Below the pieces are notes generated by a model. That model searched no databases. It was not told the DNA's origin and saw nothing but the letters and a program-made list of their open reading frames with translations. A stretch of 64,000 nt of DNA. Origin: Piscirickettsiaceae bacterium CG07_land_8_20_14_0_80_44_28. GTDB lineage: Bacteria > Pseudomonadota > Gammaproteobacteria > Thiomicrospirales > Thiomicrospiraceae. This document shows, piece after piece, positions 1 to 8,817 of the stretch (its first letter is position 1; the number at the start of each line of letters is the position of its first letter). A program made the position numbers and the translations under genes. The stretch spans positions 21,249 to 85,248 of the forward strand of contig PEWX01000030.1 of NCBI GenBank assembly GCA_002779995.1, in the 5' to 3' direction.

Positions 1-839
1 CCCGTTTCAACACCAATCTCACGTAACACAGCTAAAGAGGCATTACGCATGATTTGATATTCTTTATCCGTTAAAGTCTGTGCGGGCGCAACGGTAATGG
101 AATCCCCGGTGTGAACGCCCATCGGGTCAAGGTTTTCAATTGAACAAATAATAATGGCATTGTCGTTTTTATCTCGAACCACTTCCATTTCGTATTCTTT
201 CCAACCCAGAATCGACTCTTCTATCAACAATTCTTTAGTCGGTGACAAATCTAGTCCAAACTTACAAATTTGTTCAAATTCAGCTTTATTATAGGCAATC
301 CCGCCACCGGATCCTCCTAAGGTAAAAGATGGACGAATAATGGTTGGGAACCCCACTTTCTCTTGAATTTCCCAGGCTTCCTGCAAATTATGCGCCACAC
401 CCGATATCGGCATATCCAAGCCAATATTGGTCATAGCTTGACGAAAGCGCTCACGGTTTTCTGCTTTATCAATGGCATCGGCATTCGCGCCAATTAATTC
501 CACCCCAAACTCTTTGAGCACACCATGATTATCCAAGTCCAAAGCACAATTCAAAGCGGTTTGCCCACCCATTGTCGGCAAGATCGCATCCGGACGCTCC
601 TTAGCAATAATGTTTCGGACGGTTTTCCACTCGATGGGCTCAATGTAAGTTGCGTCTGCCATTTCGGGGTCGGTCATAATTGTCGCCGGGTTTGAGTTAA
701 CCAAAATCACTCGATACCCTTCTTCCCTCAGCGCTTTACAGGCTTGAACACCAGAATAATCAAACTCACAAGCTTGACCAATGATGATAGGACCCGCACC
801 AATAATTAGAATACTGTCTAAATCACTTCTTTTTGGCAT
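1..839 (-). CDS. carB: Carbamoyl-phosphate synthase large subunit, N-terminal part (cut by window edge)
   Basis: Makes carbamoyl phosphate for pyrimidine and arginine synthesis, using ammonia delivered by CarA. The reading frame opens at ATG 839 ([16 protein letters not shown]) and stays open to base 1, about 279 codons of a protein that is normally about 1070 residues. Visible family signatures are [17 protein letters not shown] near residue 15, [20 protein letters not shown], and the ATP-grasp loop [12 protein letters not shown]. It starts 17 nt after carA ends and is surely cotranscribed with it. The rest of the gene lies beyond the left edge. Confidence 0.97.
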   Translation of the reverse strand, partial: MPKRSDLDSILIIGAGPIIIGQACEFDYSGVQACKALREEGYRVILVNSNPATIMTDPEMADATYIEPIEWKTVRNIIAKERPDAILPTMGGQTALNCALDLDNHGVLKEFGVELIGANADAIDKAENRERFRQAMTNIGLDMPISGVAHNLQEAWEIQEKVGFPTIIRPSFTLGGSGGGIAYNKAEFEQICKFGLDLSPTKELLIEESILGWKEYEMEVVRDKNDNAIIICSIENLDPMGVHTGDSITVAPAQTLTDKEYQIMRNASLAVLREIGVET

Positions 840-856
840 CTTTCGTTTCCTATTCC

Positions 857-1993
857 TTAAACGTGTTTTGACTTTTTAATATTGTCGATAAATTGATCAA
901 ATAACGGCGCAACGTCATGCGGCCCCGGGCTGGCTTCAGGATGCCCCTGAAAACTAAACGCCGATTTATCTGTGCGTTCTATCCCCTGCAAAGAGCCATC
1001 AAATAACGAATGATGCGTGGCTTTTAAACAACTTGGCAAAGAATCTGAATCCACCGCAAAACCATGATTTTGTGCGGTAATCATCACTTTTTGCGTTGCC
1101 ACATCCTTTACCGGATGATTAGCGCCATGGTGACCAAACTTCATCTTGACGGTTTTTGCCCCTGAAGCCAAGGCCAACAACTGATGACCTAGACAAATTC
1201 CAAAAACAGGAATATCAGTTTCAAGAATGGTTTGAATGGCTTGAATAGCATAGTCACAAGGCTCTGGATCCCCTGGGCCATTTGATAAGAAAATGCCGTC
1301 CGGTTTCATCGCTAATACGGTTTCGGCAGGCGTTTGCGCAGGCACAACAGTCAATTTACAGCCTCGGTCGGCTAACATACGCAAAATATTGCGTTTCACA
1401 CCAAAGTCATAGGCAACCACATGGTATTTTGCCAAATCGGCTTTATCCACATGACCATGCTCCAGTGACCAAGACCCTTCTGTCCAAATATAAGATTCTA
1501 CTGTGGTCACTTCTTTGGCCAAATCCATGCCCTTTAAACCGGCAAAGCCTCTGGCTTTTGCCACTGCAGCATCTGCATCAATATTATCTCCGGCGACAAT
1601 AACGCCCGCTTGTGCCCCTTTATCCCTTAATATTCGAGTTAATTTGCGGGTATCAATATCCGAAATCGCCACCAGATTTTGTTCTTGTAAATAGTCCGGC
1701 AAAGATTTTTGCGCACGGAAGTTACTCATCATAATTGGACAATCTTTTACAATCAGCCCTTGTGCCATAATACCGGATGATTCTGCATCTTCATCATTCA
1801 CCCCGACATTGCCAATATGAGGATATGTCAAGGTCACCAATTGTCGATAATAAGATGGATCCGTTAAAATCTCTTGATAACCGGTCATTGAAGTATTAAA
1901 AACCACTTCACCAACGGTTTCCCCTTCTACACCAAGCGAGATCCCCCAAAAAAGTGACCCGTCTTCTAAAGCCAATAACGCTGTTTGTGTCAT
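857..1993 (-). CDS. carA: Carbamoyl-phosphate synthase small subunit (glutaminase)
   Basis: Hydrolyses glutamine and channels ammonia to CarB. I place the start at ATG 1993 ([12 protein letters not shown]), giving 378 residues, the usual size. The frame continues upstream to a GTG at 2086, but that stretch runs through a terminator hairpin and is not CarA-like. The class I amidotransferase triad is complete: Cys267 in GICLGHQ, and His351 and Glu353 in GHPEAS. A GGCGGA sequence sits about 8 nt before the ATG. carB follows after 17 nt. A promoter and a terminator-like hairpin upstream suggest control by attenuation. Confidence 0.97.
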   Translation of the reverse strand: MTQTALLALEDGSLFWGISLGVEGETVGEVVFNTSMTGYQEILTDPSYYRQLVTLTYPHIGNVGVNDEDAESSGIMAQGLIVKDCPIMMSNFRAQKSLPDYLQEQNLVAISDIDTRKLTRILRDKGAQAGVIVAGDNIDADAAVAKARGFAGLKGMDLAKEVTTVESYIWTEGSWSLEHGHVDKADLAKYHVVAYDFGVKRNILRMLADRGCKLTVVPAQTPAETVLAMKPDGIFLSNGPGDPEPCDYAIQAIQTILETDIPVFGICLGHQLLALASGAKTVKMKFGHHGANHPVKDVATQKVMITAQNHGFAVDSDSLPSCLKATHHSLFDGSLQGIERTDKSAFSFQGHPEASPGPHDVAPLFDQFIDNIKKSKHV

Positions 1994-2018
1994 GTAATCT
2001 ATCCGCCCACCAGATGTG

Positions 2019-2153
2019 CTAAAACTTTTGAAAATTTTGGATGCCATATATAAAAAAACGGAGCCAACTCCCCAATAGGAATTCACTCCGTTTAATAGAA
2101 ATTAGCGATTTATCACCGTCATTTCTGAACCCGACCCCAATAAGTAAAGTCAT
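2019..2153 (-). other. Possible carA leader peptide (44 codons)
   Basis: An ATG 12 nt downstream of the predicted carA transcription start opens a 44-codon frame (MTLLIGVGFRND...). It reads right through the leader hairpin and stops 25 nt before carA. Translation across the hairpin would prevent it forming, as in the pyrBI leader of enteric bacteria. There is no convincing ribosome binding site, so this may be a chance frame. I list it because of its position. Confidence 0.25.
2052..2093 (-). terminator. Terminator-like hairpin in the carA leader (attenuator candidate)
   Basis: On the minus strand AAACGGAG (2093-2086) pairs with CTCCGTTT (2063-2056) across a 22-nt loop, and the second arm runs straight into seven Us (2058-2052). 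It lies between the carA promoter and the carA start, and the genes just upstream are on the other strand. It therefore cannot be the end of an upstream gene and is best read as an attenuator. Confidence 0.6.
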
Positions 2154-2171
2154 AAATTTAATATTACGCGG

Positions 2172-2200
2172 ATTCTACTTGATAAGGCTCAATTTGTCCA
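2172..2200 (-). promoter_or_regulatory. Predicted sigma-70 promoter of carAB
   Basis: On the minus strand, TGGACA (2200-2195) and TAGAAT (2177-2172) are separated by exactly 17 nt. Each matches its consensus hexamer at five of six positions. The predicted start is near 2165, giving a leader of about 170 nt that contains the hairpin at 2052-2093. The rest of the 1994-2312 gap holds only this promoter, the leader, and the upstream region of the next rightward gene. Confidence 0.6.
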
Positions 2201-2312
2201 GTTTTCTACAGCCACTAACCCGCGTAAAGTTTTCACTTTATTTACCCTTGTTTTTGACTACAATACCTCACACTATATCACCCTAATTTCAAATAATTAC
2301 AAAGGAGGTCAT

Positions 2313-2537
2313 ATGCTTCCACAACGATATTTAAGATTTGTCACTGCCTTGATTATGTCAATTGTCATGGTTTTTATTATGACAGGTGTCATCACCGCCG
2401 TGAACACCGGCATCGAGAAGGGTTTTATTGAACGCTGGTGGCATGCGATGATCGTTGCTTGGCCAATCGCTTTTTTGATTATTTTAATGATCAGTAAGCA
2501 AGTTCAACAAACGGCTCATAAAATCTGCTGTAAATAG
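2313..2537 (+). CDS. DUF2798 family small membrane protein
   Basis: A 74-residue protein with two hydrophobic segments (about residues 10-32 and 46-66) joined by a short loop containing an Asn and a Trp-Trp-His. Length and pattern match the DUF2798 family of two-helix inner-membrane proteins, whose role is unknown. The start is firm: AGGAGG lies just before ATG 2313. It is read away from carA, and its transcript probably ends at the palindrome hairpin at 2541-2565. No functional link to its neighbours is visible. Confidence 0.8.
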   Translation: MLPQRYLRFVTALIMSIVMVFIMTGVITAVNTGIEKGFIERWWHAMIVAWPIAFLIILMISKQVQQTAHKICCK

Positions 2538-2540
2538 CTC

Positions 2541-2565
2541 AAAATGGCCAGGCCTGGTGATTTTT
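2541..2565 (+). terminator. CCAGGCCTGG palindrome acting as likely terminator
   Basis: The exact palindrome is at 2548-2557, flanked by AAAATGG on the left and TGATTTTT on the right. It gives a hairpin followed by five Us, starting 3 nt after the stop codon of the DUF2798 gene. It is one of 16 exact copies in the window. Confidence 0.6.
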
Positions 2566-2602
2566 ATCAGCACTATGAGCTCAGTTGACAAATCAATAAA
2601 TT

Positions 2603-2650
2603 TTGACTTTCAGCAAAAGAAATGTATTATCTGTGATACATGTATTACAT
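2603..2650 (+). promoter_or_regulatory. Promoter and operator of the toxin-antitoxin pair
   Basis: TTGACT (2603-2608) and TATTAT (2625-2630) are 16 nt apart. Overlapping the -10 is an inverted repeat, ATGTAT (2622-2627) with ATACAT (2636-2641). The second arm also begins a perfect 10-bp palindrome, ATACATGTAT (2636-2645). This arrangement is typical of a site where an RHH antitoxin represses its own operon. Confidence 0.6.
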
Positions 2651-2662
2651 AAAGGATACGCC

Positions 2663-2872
2663 ATGTTAACCGTGCGACTAGACCGTGAAATGGAAGATTT
2701 TTTAAAAGCCCTTTCGGAAGAAACCCATCGCCCTAAAAGTTTTTTTGTTAAACAAGCCTTAAAAAACTATCAAGAAGATATGCAAGACTGGCTTGAAGCA
2801 CAAAAACGTGCCAATGCGCCTGATCGCAATTTAATCAGTTTGCAAGAATTGGAAAATGCGCTTGGACACTAA
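2663..2872 (+). CDS. Ribbon-helix-helix antitoxin
   Basis: Predicted antitoxin that binds DNA through an N-terminal ribbon-helix-helix (MLTVRLDREMEDFLKALSEE) and neutralises the downstream toxin with its C-terminal helix. It has 69 residues from ATG 2663, which follows AAGGA by about 7 nt. A longer frame from 2603 would start inside the promoter. The pattern (short beta strand, then two helices with a KSFFVKQAL turn) is that of the RHH/CopG-like antitoxins paired with RelE-type toxins. It overlaps the toxin gene by 17 nt, so translation is coupled. Autoregulation is likely through the palindromes at 2622-2650. Confidence 0.85.
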   Translation: MLTVRLDREMEDFLKALSEETHRPKSFFVKQALKNYQEDMQDWLEAQKRANAPDRNLISLQELENALGH

Positions 2873-3140
2873 TCCAGTTTATCAGTTGGTTTTTGATGAC
2901 AAGGTCATTAAAGACCTCAAAAAAATTGATAAGTCTTGGCAACGCAAAATTCTCAACGCCATTCAAACCAAACTAACAACCAACCCTTATGCTGGCAAAA
3001 AACTTGTCGGCGACCTATCCCCTTTCTACAGACTACGCGTTGGCGACTATCGGGTGATTTATGAAGTGGTCGAACAAACTATCGTCATCAATATCATACG
3101 GATGCGTCATCGTAAAGACGTCTATTTAAAAGAGTCATAG
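2856..3140 (+). CDS. RelE/ParE-superfamily toxin
   Basis: A 94-residue protein with the compact RelE/ParE fold signature: YQLVFDDKVIKDLKKIDK at the N terminus, then LVGDLSPFYRLRVGDYRVIYEV and a C-terminal RMRHRKDVY. The RxGDYRvIY block and the terminal HRKDVY suit the RelE branch, which cleaves mRNA on the ribosome, rather than ParE, though I cannot separate them with certainty. It starts inside the antitoxin gene. The pair lies in a small accessory island between carA and arfB. Confidence 0.88.
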   Translation: MRLDTNPVYQLVFDDKVIKDLKKIDKSWQRKILNAIQTKLTTNPYAGKKLVGDLSPFYRLRVGDYRVIYEVVEQTIVINIIRMRHRKDVYLKES

Positions 3141-3149
3141 CGGAAATTT

Positions 3150-3174
3150 AAGCGCCCAGGCCTGGTGATTTTAA
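3150..3174. terminator. CCAGGCCTGG palindrome between convergent genes
   Basis: The exact palindrome is at 3156-3165 in the 40-nt gap between the toxin gene (rightward) and arfB (leftward). The right flank TGATTTT gives a U-run for rightward transcripts. It may end transcription from both sides. Confidence 0.5.
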
Positions 3175-3180
3175 AGGGGT

Positions 3181-3600
3181 TCAATCGTCTCGAATCGCTT
3201 TTTGCCGCAAAGACTTTATTTTACCTCGTTGCTTCTTTTCAGCTAGGCGGCGACGTTTCGCCCCTTTTGTGGGTTGTGTGGCAATGCGTTTTTTTGGAAC
3301 TTTTGCCACCGATTGAATCAAATGTTGCAATCGCTTTAACGCATCCTCTCGATTCGCTTCTTGCGTCCGAAATCGTTGCGCTTTAATAACAATTTCGCCT
3401 TGTTTATTAATCCGTGCATCTTTCAATGCCAACAATCGTTGTTTATAAAAATCAGGTAAACTCGATGCCAAAACATCAAACCGTAAATGAATTGCCGTCG
3501 CCAGCTTATTCACATTTTGGCCGCCCGCACCCTGAGACCGAATGGCGGTCAATTCAATTTCGCTATCGGCTAATACAACCTGATTCGAGATTACCAACAT
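3181..3600 (-). CDS. arfB: Peptidyl-tRNA hydrolase ArfB (ribosome rescue)
   Basis: Releases stalled peptides from ribosomes lacking a stop codon. The class I release-factor motif GGQ is at residues 26-28 (RSQGAGGQNVNK). The last 35 or so residues form the basic tail (KKRIATQ, KGAKRRRLAEKK) that enters the empty mRNA channel. At 139 residues it matches ArfB/YaeJ (about 140) and lacks the tRNA-recognition domains of full release factors. It follows the short DUF2986 gene by 9 nt and is probably cotranscribed with it. Confidence 0.95.
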   Translation of the reverse strand: MLVISNQVVLADSEIELTAIRSQGAGGQNVNKLATAIHLRFDVLASSLPDFYKQRLLALKDARINKQGEIVIKAQRFRTQEANREDALKRLQHLIQSVAKVPKKRIATQPTKGAKRRRLAEKKQRGKIKSLRQKAIRDD

Positions 3601-3609
3601 AATGATTGG

Positions 3610-3759
3610 CTAACCGACTGATTGATTTTCTAAAATCACAGCCACTGCTTCCCTATCCGCTTTAGCGATATAAGGCACTTTTTTCTTTGGGCTTTTTTTT
3701 GCCTTAGCATTTTTCAAACGCTTAGCGATTTTTAATGAAATTTTCTTTTTTCGGTTCAA
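3610..3759 (-). CDS. DUF2986-like very small basic protein
   Basis: A 49-codon frame with a TTG start at 3759, preceded by GGAG with 9 nt spacing. The same frame extends to an ATG at 3774 that has no binding site. The product begins MNRKKKISLKIAKRLKNAK and continues with KKSPKKKVPYIAKADREA, the Lys-rich pattern I associate with DUF2986 proteins, which also start MNRKKKI. The function is unknown. The charge suggests binding to nucleic acid or ribosomes, which would suit its place just before arfB, but that is inference. Confidence 0.6.
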   Translation of the reverse strand: MNRKKKISLKIAKRLKNAKAKKSPKKKVPYIAKADREAVAVILENQSVG

Positions 3760-3793
3760 AACAATCTGCTCCATTAAAACGGCAAAAACTTAT

Positions 3794-3822
3794 AAAAAAA
3801 GCGACTCTAACTGGCCGCTTTT
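3794..3822 (-). terminator. Intrinsic terminator after dapB
   Basis: AAAAGCG (3797-3803) and CGCTTTT (3816-3822) form a 7-bp stem. On the minus strand the hairpin is followed by a U-run at 3800-3794. It begins 28 nt after the dapB stop codon and marks the end of the heat-shock/dapB transcript. Confidence 0.75.
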
Positions 3823-3849
3823 ATCATTCAATTGAAATGAGCAGACAGC

Positions 3850-4665
<816 letters not shown>

Positions 4666-4681
4666 CTATCTTTTCAGAGGG

Positions 4682-5833
4682 TTAATTCCATGGTTCATCT
4701 TTTTTATCAGATTCTTCTCCGGTAAAGAACGCCTTCACTGAATCAAAAAAACTGTGCGTTTTGGGGCTATGTTGTTTATGGTGTTTGCCCTGCAAACTTT
4801 CATCAAACGCTTTGAGCAATTCTTTTTGCTCAGGGTTTAATTTAACAGGCGTCTCCAAATGTACTTGTACAATCATATCGCCCACTTGAGAAGATCGAAC
4901 CGACTTGACACCTTTGCCGGACAACTTAAATCTTTGACCCGATTGCGTTCCCGCCGGAATTTTTAAATTCGCACGTCCATTAAGGGTTGGCACATCAATT
5001 GTGCCACCAAGCGTTGCCGTGGCAAAAGACAATGGCATCTCACAAAAAAGAGTATTCCCATCGCGTTTAAAGATGGCGTGTTCCTTAACACGAATACGGA
5101 CATAAAGATCACCATGCGGCGCGCCGGGTTCGCCGGCTTCACCTTCTCCTTGTAAGCGGATTCGGTCGCCGGTATCGACTCCGGCCGGAATCTTCACTGT
5201 CAGTGTTTTATGGCTATGCTGGTAACCCTCACCACGACAAATTTTACAGGGGGTTTTAATCACCTTGCCGGTACCATGACAGTTTGGACAGGTGCGAGCC
5301 ACCGCAAAGAACCCTTGCTGAACCCTAACCTGACCCGACCCCTGACAGGTTGGGCAGGTATGTACATCTGTACCGGGTTCTGCACCATGACCATCACAAT
5401 GTTCACAGACTTCTTTGGTGGGAATACGAATATCAACACGGGTGCCGGCAACGGCATCTTCTAACGAAATATCCAGTTCATATTGCATGTCATTACCCGG
5501 TTGCGGGCCGCGTCGTCCACCGCCAAAACCGCCACCAAAGATGTCGCCAAAAATATCACTAAAGTCAGCAAATCCGCCGCCACCAAAGCCCCCGTGGCCA
5601 CCACTGCCATCAACGCCAGCATGACCAAATTGGTCATAAGCTTGTCGTTTTTGAGAATCCGACAAGATTTCATAAGCTTCAGAGGCTTCTTTAAACTTTT
5701 CTTCAGCCTCTTTATTATCAGGATTTCGATCCGGGTGATAGCGCATCGCCAGTTTACGATAGGCTTTCTTAATTTCACCCTCGGAAGCCGTTTTCGACAC
5801 TTCTAAAATTTCGTAATAATCTCTTTTAGTCAT
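4682..5833 (-). CDS. dnaJ: Chaperone DnaJ (Hsp40)
   Basis: Co-chaperone that delivers substrates to DnaK and stimulates its ATPase. I use ATG 5833 ([12 protein letters not shown]), giving 383 residues. A GTG two codons upstream is possible but less likely. Domains in order: J domain with HPD near residue 34, a Gly/Phe-rich linker ([10 protein letters not shown]), and a zinc-finger region with four CxxCxGxG repeats ([32 protein letters not shown]), then two beta-rich substrate domains. dnaK lies upstream, but a terminator and a large inverted repeat fill the gap. Confidence 0.97.
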   Translation of the reverse strand: MTKRDYYEILEVSKTASEGEIKKAYRKLAMRYHPDRNPDNKEAEEKFKEASEAYEILSDSQKRQAYDQFGHAGVDGSGGHGGFGGGGFADFSDIFGDIFGGGFGGGRRGPQPGNDMQYELDISLEDAVAGTRVDIRIPTKEVCEHCDGHGAEPGTDVHTCPTCQGSGQVRVQQGFFAVARTCPNCHGTGKVIKTPCKICRGEGYQHSHKTLTVKIPAGVDTGDRIRLQGEGEAGEPGAPHGDLYVRIRVKEHAIFKRDGNTLFCEMPLSFATATLGGTIDVPTLNGRANLKIPAGTQSGQRFKLSGKGVKSVRSSQVGDMIVQVHLETPVKLNPEQKELLKAFDESLQGKHHKQHSPKTHSFFDSVKAFFTGEESDKKDEPWN

Positions 5834-5857
5834 AGTCACTTAAGTCTTTTTTTAAAA

Positions 5858-5931
5858 TTAGTATTCAAAAAAGCGCCTTTTTTGCCAGGCCTGGTTGTTT
5901 TTGAACAAACAAAAGCCCTTTTGAATACTAA
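5858..5931. repeat. 74-bp inverted repeat enclosing a CCAGGCCTGG palindrome
   Basis: TTAGTATTCAAAA at 5858-5870 is matched by its reverse complement at 5919-5931. Inside these arms are further pairable AAGCGCC/AAGCCC blocks, and at the centre lies the exact palindrome CCAGGCCTGG (5885-5894). The whole could fold as a long cruciform or RNA hairpin just ahead of dnaJ. Confidence 0.7.
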
Positions 5932-5971
5932 CTGATGAATTTCCTATTTGATTGTATTTCGATTGAACCCA

Positions 5972-6003
5972 TAAAAGAAACGGGCAACCCTAAGAATTGC
6001 CCG
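5972..6003 (-). terminator. Intrinsic terminator after dnaK
   Basis: CGGGCAA (5981-5987) and TTGCCCG (5997-6003) form a 7-bp GC-rich stem with a 9-nt loop. On the minus strand it is followed by TTTCTTTT. It begins 62 nt after the dnaK stop, so dnaJ may depend on readthrough or its own promoter. Confidence 0.75.
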
Positions 6004-6065
6004 AATTATACCGATATTAACTGTCTATCTTCGCTTATTTCACAGCAAATGCTGCTCAATAAACG

Positions 6066-7991
6066 TTATTTTTTATCATCATCTTTGACTTCTTCAAACT
6101 CAGCATCAACGATATCATCGTCAGTTGCTTGGCTAGACCCTTGTTGCTCAGCTGCGCCTGCATCGGCACCGGGTTGTTGAGCATAGGCTTTCTCCGCCAA
6201 CTTCTGGCTAGCTGTTGCCAAAGCTTGTGATTTTTCATCAATCGCTTCTTTGCTGTCTCCTTTAATGGCTTCTTCTAAATCAGCAATTGCTTTTTCAATC
6301 GCTTCTTTTTCCGCAGCATCAACCCCATCGCCTTGCTCAGTCAGCATTTTTTGCGTTCCATGAATCATCGCATCTGCTTGGTTACGGGCTTCAACCAACT
6401 CTTTGAGTTTGGCATCTTCCGCAGCATGCGCTTCTGCATCCTTCACCATTGATTCAATTTCTTCTTCTGTCAAACCAGAAGAGGCTTTGATGGTAATGTG
6501 TTGCTCTTTATTAGTGGCTTTGTCTTTAGCTGAAACATTCAAAATACCATTGGCATCAATATCGAAGGTAACTTCAATCTGTGGTGTGCCTCTTGGTGCA
6601 GGTGGAATTTCGTCCAGATTGAACTGCCCCAGTGACTTGTTACCGGAAGAGATTTCACGCTCACCTTGTAACACATGGATGGTCACTGCCGACTGATTAT
6701 CTTCAGCGGTAGAGAATGTCTGAGATTTACGGGTTGGGATGGTGGTATTTTTTTCGATCAACTTCGTCATCACGCCGCCCATGGTTTCAATCCCAAGCGA
6801 TAAAGGCGTTACATCTAATAATAAGACATCGTTGACATCACCGGAAAGCACACCCCCTTGAATCGCTGCACCCATCGCAACGGCTTCGTCCGGGTTGACA
6901 TCTTTACGCGGTTCTTTACCAAAGAATGCCTTAACAGCTGCCTGCACCATGGGGACACGGGTTGACCCACCCACCAAAATAACATCGTCAATTTCAGCAG
7001 CGGAAAGCCCGGCATCTTTTAAAGCGGTTTTACAAGGTTCAATTGAACGCTGCACCAACCCTTCAATTAAAGATTCGAATTTTGCACGGGTGATTTTCAT
7101 ATTTAAATGTTTTGGTCCGGTGGCATCTGCTGTGACATAAGGCAAGTTAATATCCGTCTGCTCACGAGAAGACAACTCCACTTTGGCTTTTTCAGCCGCT
7201 TCACGAACCCGTTGTAACGCCAACTTATCCAGTTTTAGATCAACGTTTTGGTCTTTCTTAAATTCAGTTGCGATATAGTCAACAATCACATTATCAAAGT
7301 CTTCCCCACCCAGGAAAGTATCGCCGTTGGTAGATAACACTTCAACTTGCTTTTCGCCATCCATATCGGCCACTTCGATAATGGAAATATCAAAGGTTCC
7401 ACCCCCCAAGTCATAAACAGCAATTTTGCTATCAGCTTTAACCTTATCCATACCATAAGCTAAGGCTGCGGCAGTGGGTTCGTTGATAATCCGTTTAACC
7501 TCTAACCCGGCGATTTTACCGGCATCCTTGGTAGCTTGACGCTGAGAGTCATTGAAATAAGCCGGCACCGTAATCACCGCTTCAGTGACTTCATGACCTA
7601 AATAGTCTTCTGCGGTTTTCTTCATTTTCATGAGCGTGCGAGCGGACACTTCTTGAGGAGAGAGTTTTTTATCCCCTACCTGTACCCAAGCATCACCATT
7701 ATCCGCAGCGATAATTTTATAAGAAACCATATCTTTATCTTTGGCAACCACCGGATCATCCGCGCGACGGCCAATCAAACGTTTAATGGCAAACAAAGTA
7801 TTTTCCGGGTTTGTCACTGCTTGACGTTTAGCAGAGTCCCCAACCAACACTTCACCGCCATCCACATAAGCGACAATAGAAGGGGTTGTTCTAACCCCTT
7901 CAGCATTTGGAATTACTTTTGTTTCCTTGCCTTCCATTACCGCCACACAAGAGTTGGTGGTTCCTAAGTCAATCCCGATAATTTTTCCCAT
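6066..7991 (-). CDS. dnaK: Chaperone DnaK (Hsp70)
   Basis: ATP-dependent Hsp70 that holds and refolds proteins. The 641 residues are standard. The phosphate-binding loop [13 protein letters not shown] is at residues 5-17, followed by the other actin-fold signatures ([18 protein letters not shown]), the interdomain linker DVTPLSLG, the substrate domain, and a C-terminal lid ending EEVKDDDKK, the usual EEVKD tail. GGAGAG precedes the ATG. A heat-shock-type promoter lies in the 128-nt gap after grpE, and a terminator follows. Confidence 0.99.
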   Translation of the reverse strand: MGKIIGIDLGTTNSCVAVMEGKETKVIPNAEGVRTTPSIVAYVDGGEVLVGDSAKRQAVTNPENTLFAIKRLIGRRADDPVVAKDKDMVSYKIIAADNGDAWVQVGDKKLSPQEVSARTLMKMKKTAEDYLGHEVTEAVITVPAYFNDSQRQATKDAGKIAGLEVKRIINEPTAAALAYGMDKVKADSKIAVYDLGGGTFDISIIEVADMDGEKQVEVLSTNGDTFLGGEDFDNVIVDYIATEFKKDQNVDLKLDKLALQRVREAAEKAKVELSSREQTDINLPYVTADATGPKHLNMKITRAKFESLIEGLVQRSIEPCKTALKDAGLSAAEIDDVILVGGSTRVPMVQAAVKAFFGKEPRKDVNPDEAVAMGAAIQGGVLSGDVNDVLLLDVTPLSLGIETMGGVMTKLIEKNTTIPTRKSQTFSTAEDNQSAVTIHVLQGEREISSGNKSLGQFNLDEIPPAPRGTPQIEVTFDIDANGILNVSAKDKATNKEQHITIKASSGLTEEEIESMVKDAEAHAAEDAKLKELVEARNQADAMIHGTQKMLTEQGDGVDAAEKEAIEKAIADLEEAIKGDSKEAIDEKSQALATASQKLAEKAYAQQPGADAGAAEQQGSSQATDDDIVDAEFEEVKDDDKK

Positions 7992-8066
7992 TGTTACTCT
8001 CCAAATATCTGTGCCGATTACAAACTGTAACCCGCGATTTTTAAACTAAATTTTCTCGTTGCCTTT

Positions 8067-8095
8067 TATATAAGGCAGCCTTACTCAGATTCAAG
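8067..8095 (-). promoter_or_regulatory. Heat-shock-type promoter of dnaK
   Basis: On the minus strand CTTGAA (8095-8090), 14 nt, then CCTTATATA (8075-8067). This resembles the sigma-32 pattern CTTGAAA-N13/14-CCCCATnTA. The grpE promoter has the same two elements at the same spacing. A sigma-70 reading (TTGAAT-16-TATATA) is also possible. Confidence 0.6.
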
Positions 8096-8119
8096 CCCTA
8101 ACAGCCATTTTTTTGAAAA

Positions 8120-8701
8120 CTATTGCGCAACAATAACTCTTGCCGGACGAACCAAGCGCTCATTTAATAGATAGCCTTTTTGGAAAACCTCCATCACCAT
8201 TTGCGATTCATGGTCTGGCGACGGCACCATTGTCATGGCTTCATGCAATTGTGGATCAAATTTTTCACCTTCTGGATTGACTCTTTCCACATTAAATTTT
8301 TGCATCACATCCAAAAACAGCTTAAAGGTCATGTCAAGACCTTCTCGGATACTTTCGGCAGACGCATCTTCTTTTGCCGCAGCATCTAAGCCCATTTCCA
8401 TTGAATCTAAAACGGGCAACAACTCATTCACAAATTTTTCCAAAGCAAACTTATGAGCGTTCTCCACATCCATACGAGTCCGACGCTTTAGATTTTCCAT
8501 ATCGGCTAAGGTTCGCAATGCCAATTCTTTTTGCGACGCTGCTTCTTGTTCGGCTTCTGCCAACATCGCTTCTAAATCATGTTCAACCGTATCTTCTGCT
8601 TGTTGCGTTTCATCTGAAATACCGTCTTGATGGGCATCATCTTGCATATCTTTTGAATTTTTGGGGTTAGAATCTTGTTGTTCTGTCTTGCTTTTAGACA
8701 T
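8120..8701 (-). CDS. grpE: Nucleotide exchange factor GrpE
   Basis: Releases ADP from DnaK. It has 193 residues: an acidic disordered N terminus (about 1-45), a long coiled coil around LEAMLAEAEQEAASQKE to LKRRTRMDVENA, then the four-helix bundle and beta wing with the family block VNPEGEKFDPQLHEAM and the end VRPARVIVAQ. GGAGAA precedes the ATG at 8701. It lies between hrcA and dnaK, with a heat-shock-type promoter of its own. Confidence 0.98.
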   Translation of the reverse strand: MSKSKTEQQDSNPKNSKDMQDDAHQDGISDETQQAEDTVEHDLEAMLAEAEQEAASQKELALRTLADMENLKRRTRMDVENAHKFALEKFVNELLPVLDSMEMGLDAAAKEDASAESIREGLDMTFKLFLDVMQKFNVERVNPEGEKFDPQLHEAMTMVPSPDHESQMVMEVFQKGYLLNERLVRPARVIVAQ

Positions 8702-8739
8702 TTTGGGTTCTCCAGAATTGATAATTTGAAATCAGAGGA

Positions 8740-8768
8740 TATATAAGGACACTTTTTTAGCTTTCAAG
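8740..8768 (-). promoter_or_regulatory. Heat-shock-type promoter of grpE
   Basis: On the minus strand CTTGAA (8768-8763), 14 nt, then CCTTATATA (8748-8740), 38 nt before the grpE start. Both elements and the spacing are identical to those in front of dnaK. Confidence 0.62.
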
Positions 8769-8785
8769 CAATCCGTCGTTTTTTT

Positions 8786-8812
8786 AAAAAAATGGCCAGG
8801 CCTGGCCGTTTT
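8786..8812 (-). terminator. CCAGGCCTGG palindrome terminator after hrcA
   Basis: The exact palindrome is at 8796-8805. The minus-strand hairpin (GGCCAGG/CCTGGCC core with flanking A and T) is followed by a run of seven Us. It starts just after the hrcA stop and separates hrcA from the grpE promoter. Confidence 0.7.
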
Positions 8813-8817
8813 ATGGA

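Noticed and set aside
2019-2086. N-terminal extension of CarA from GTG 2086
   Set aside because: The extra residues are encoded by the terminator hairpin, lack any CarA similarity, and a normal CarA start lies at 1993.
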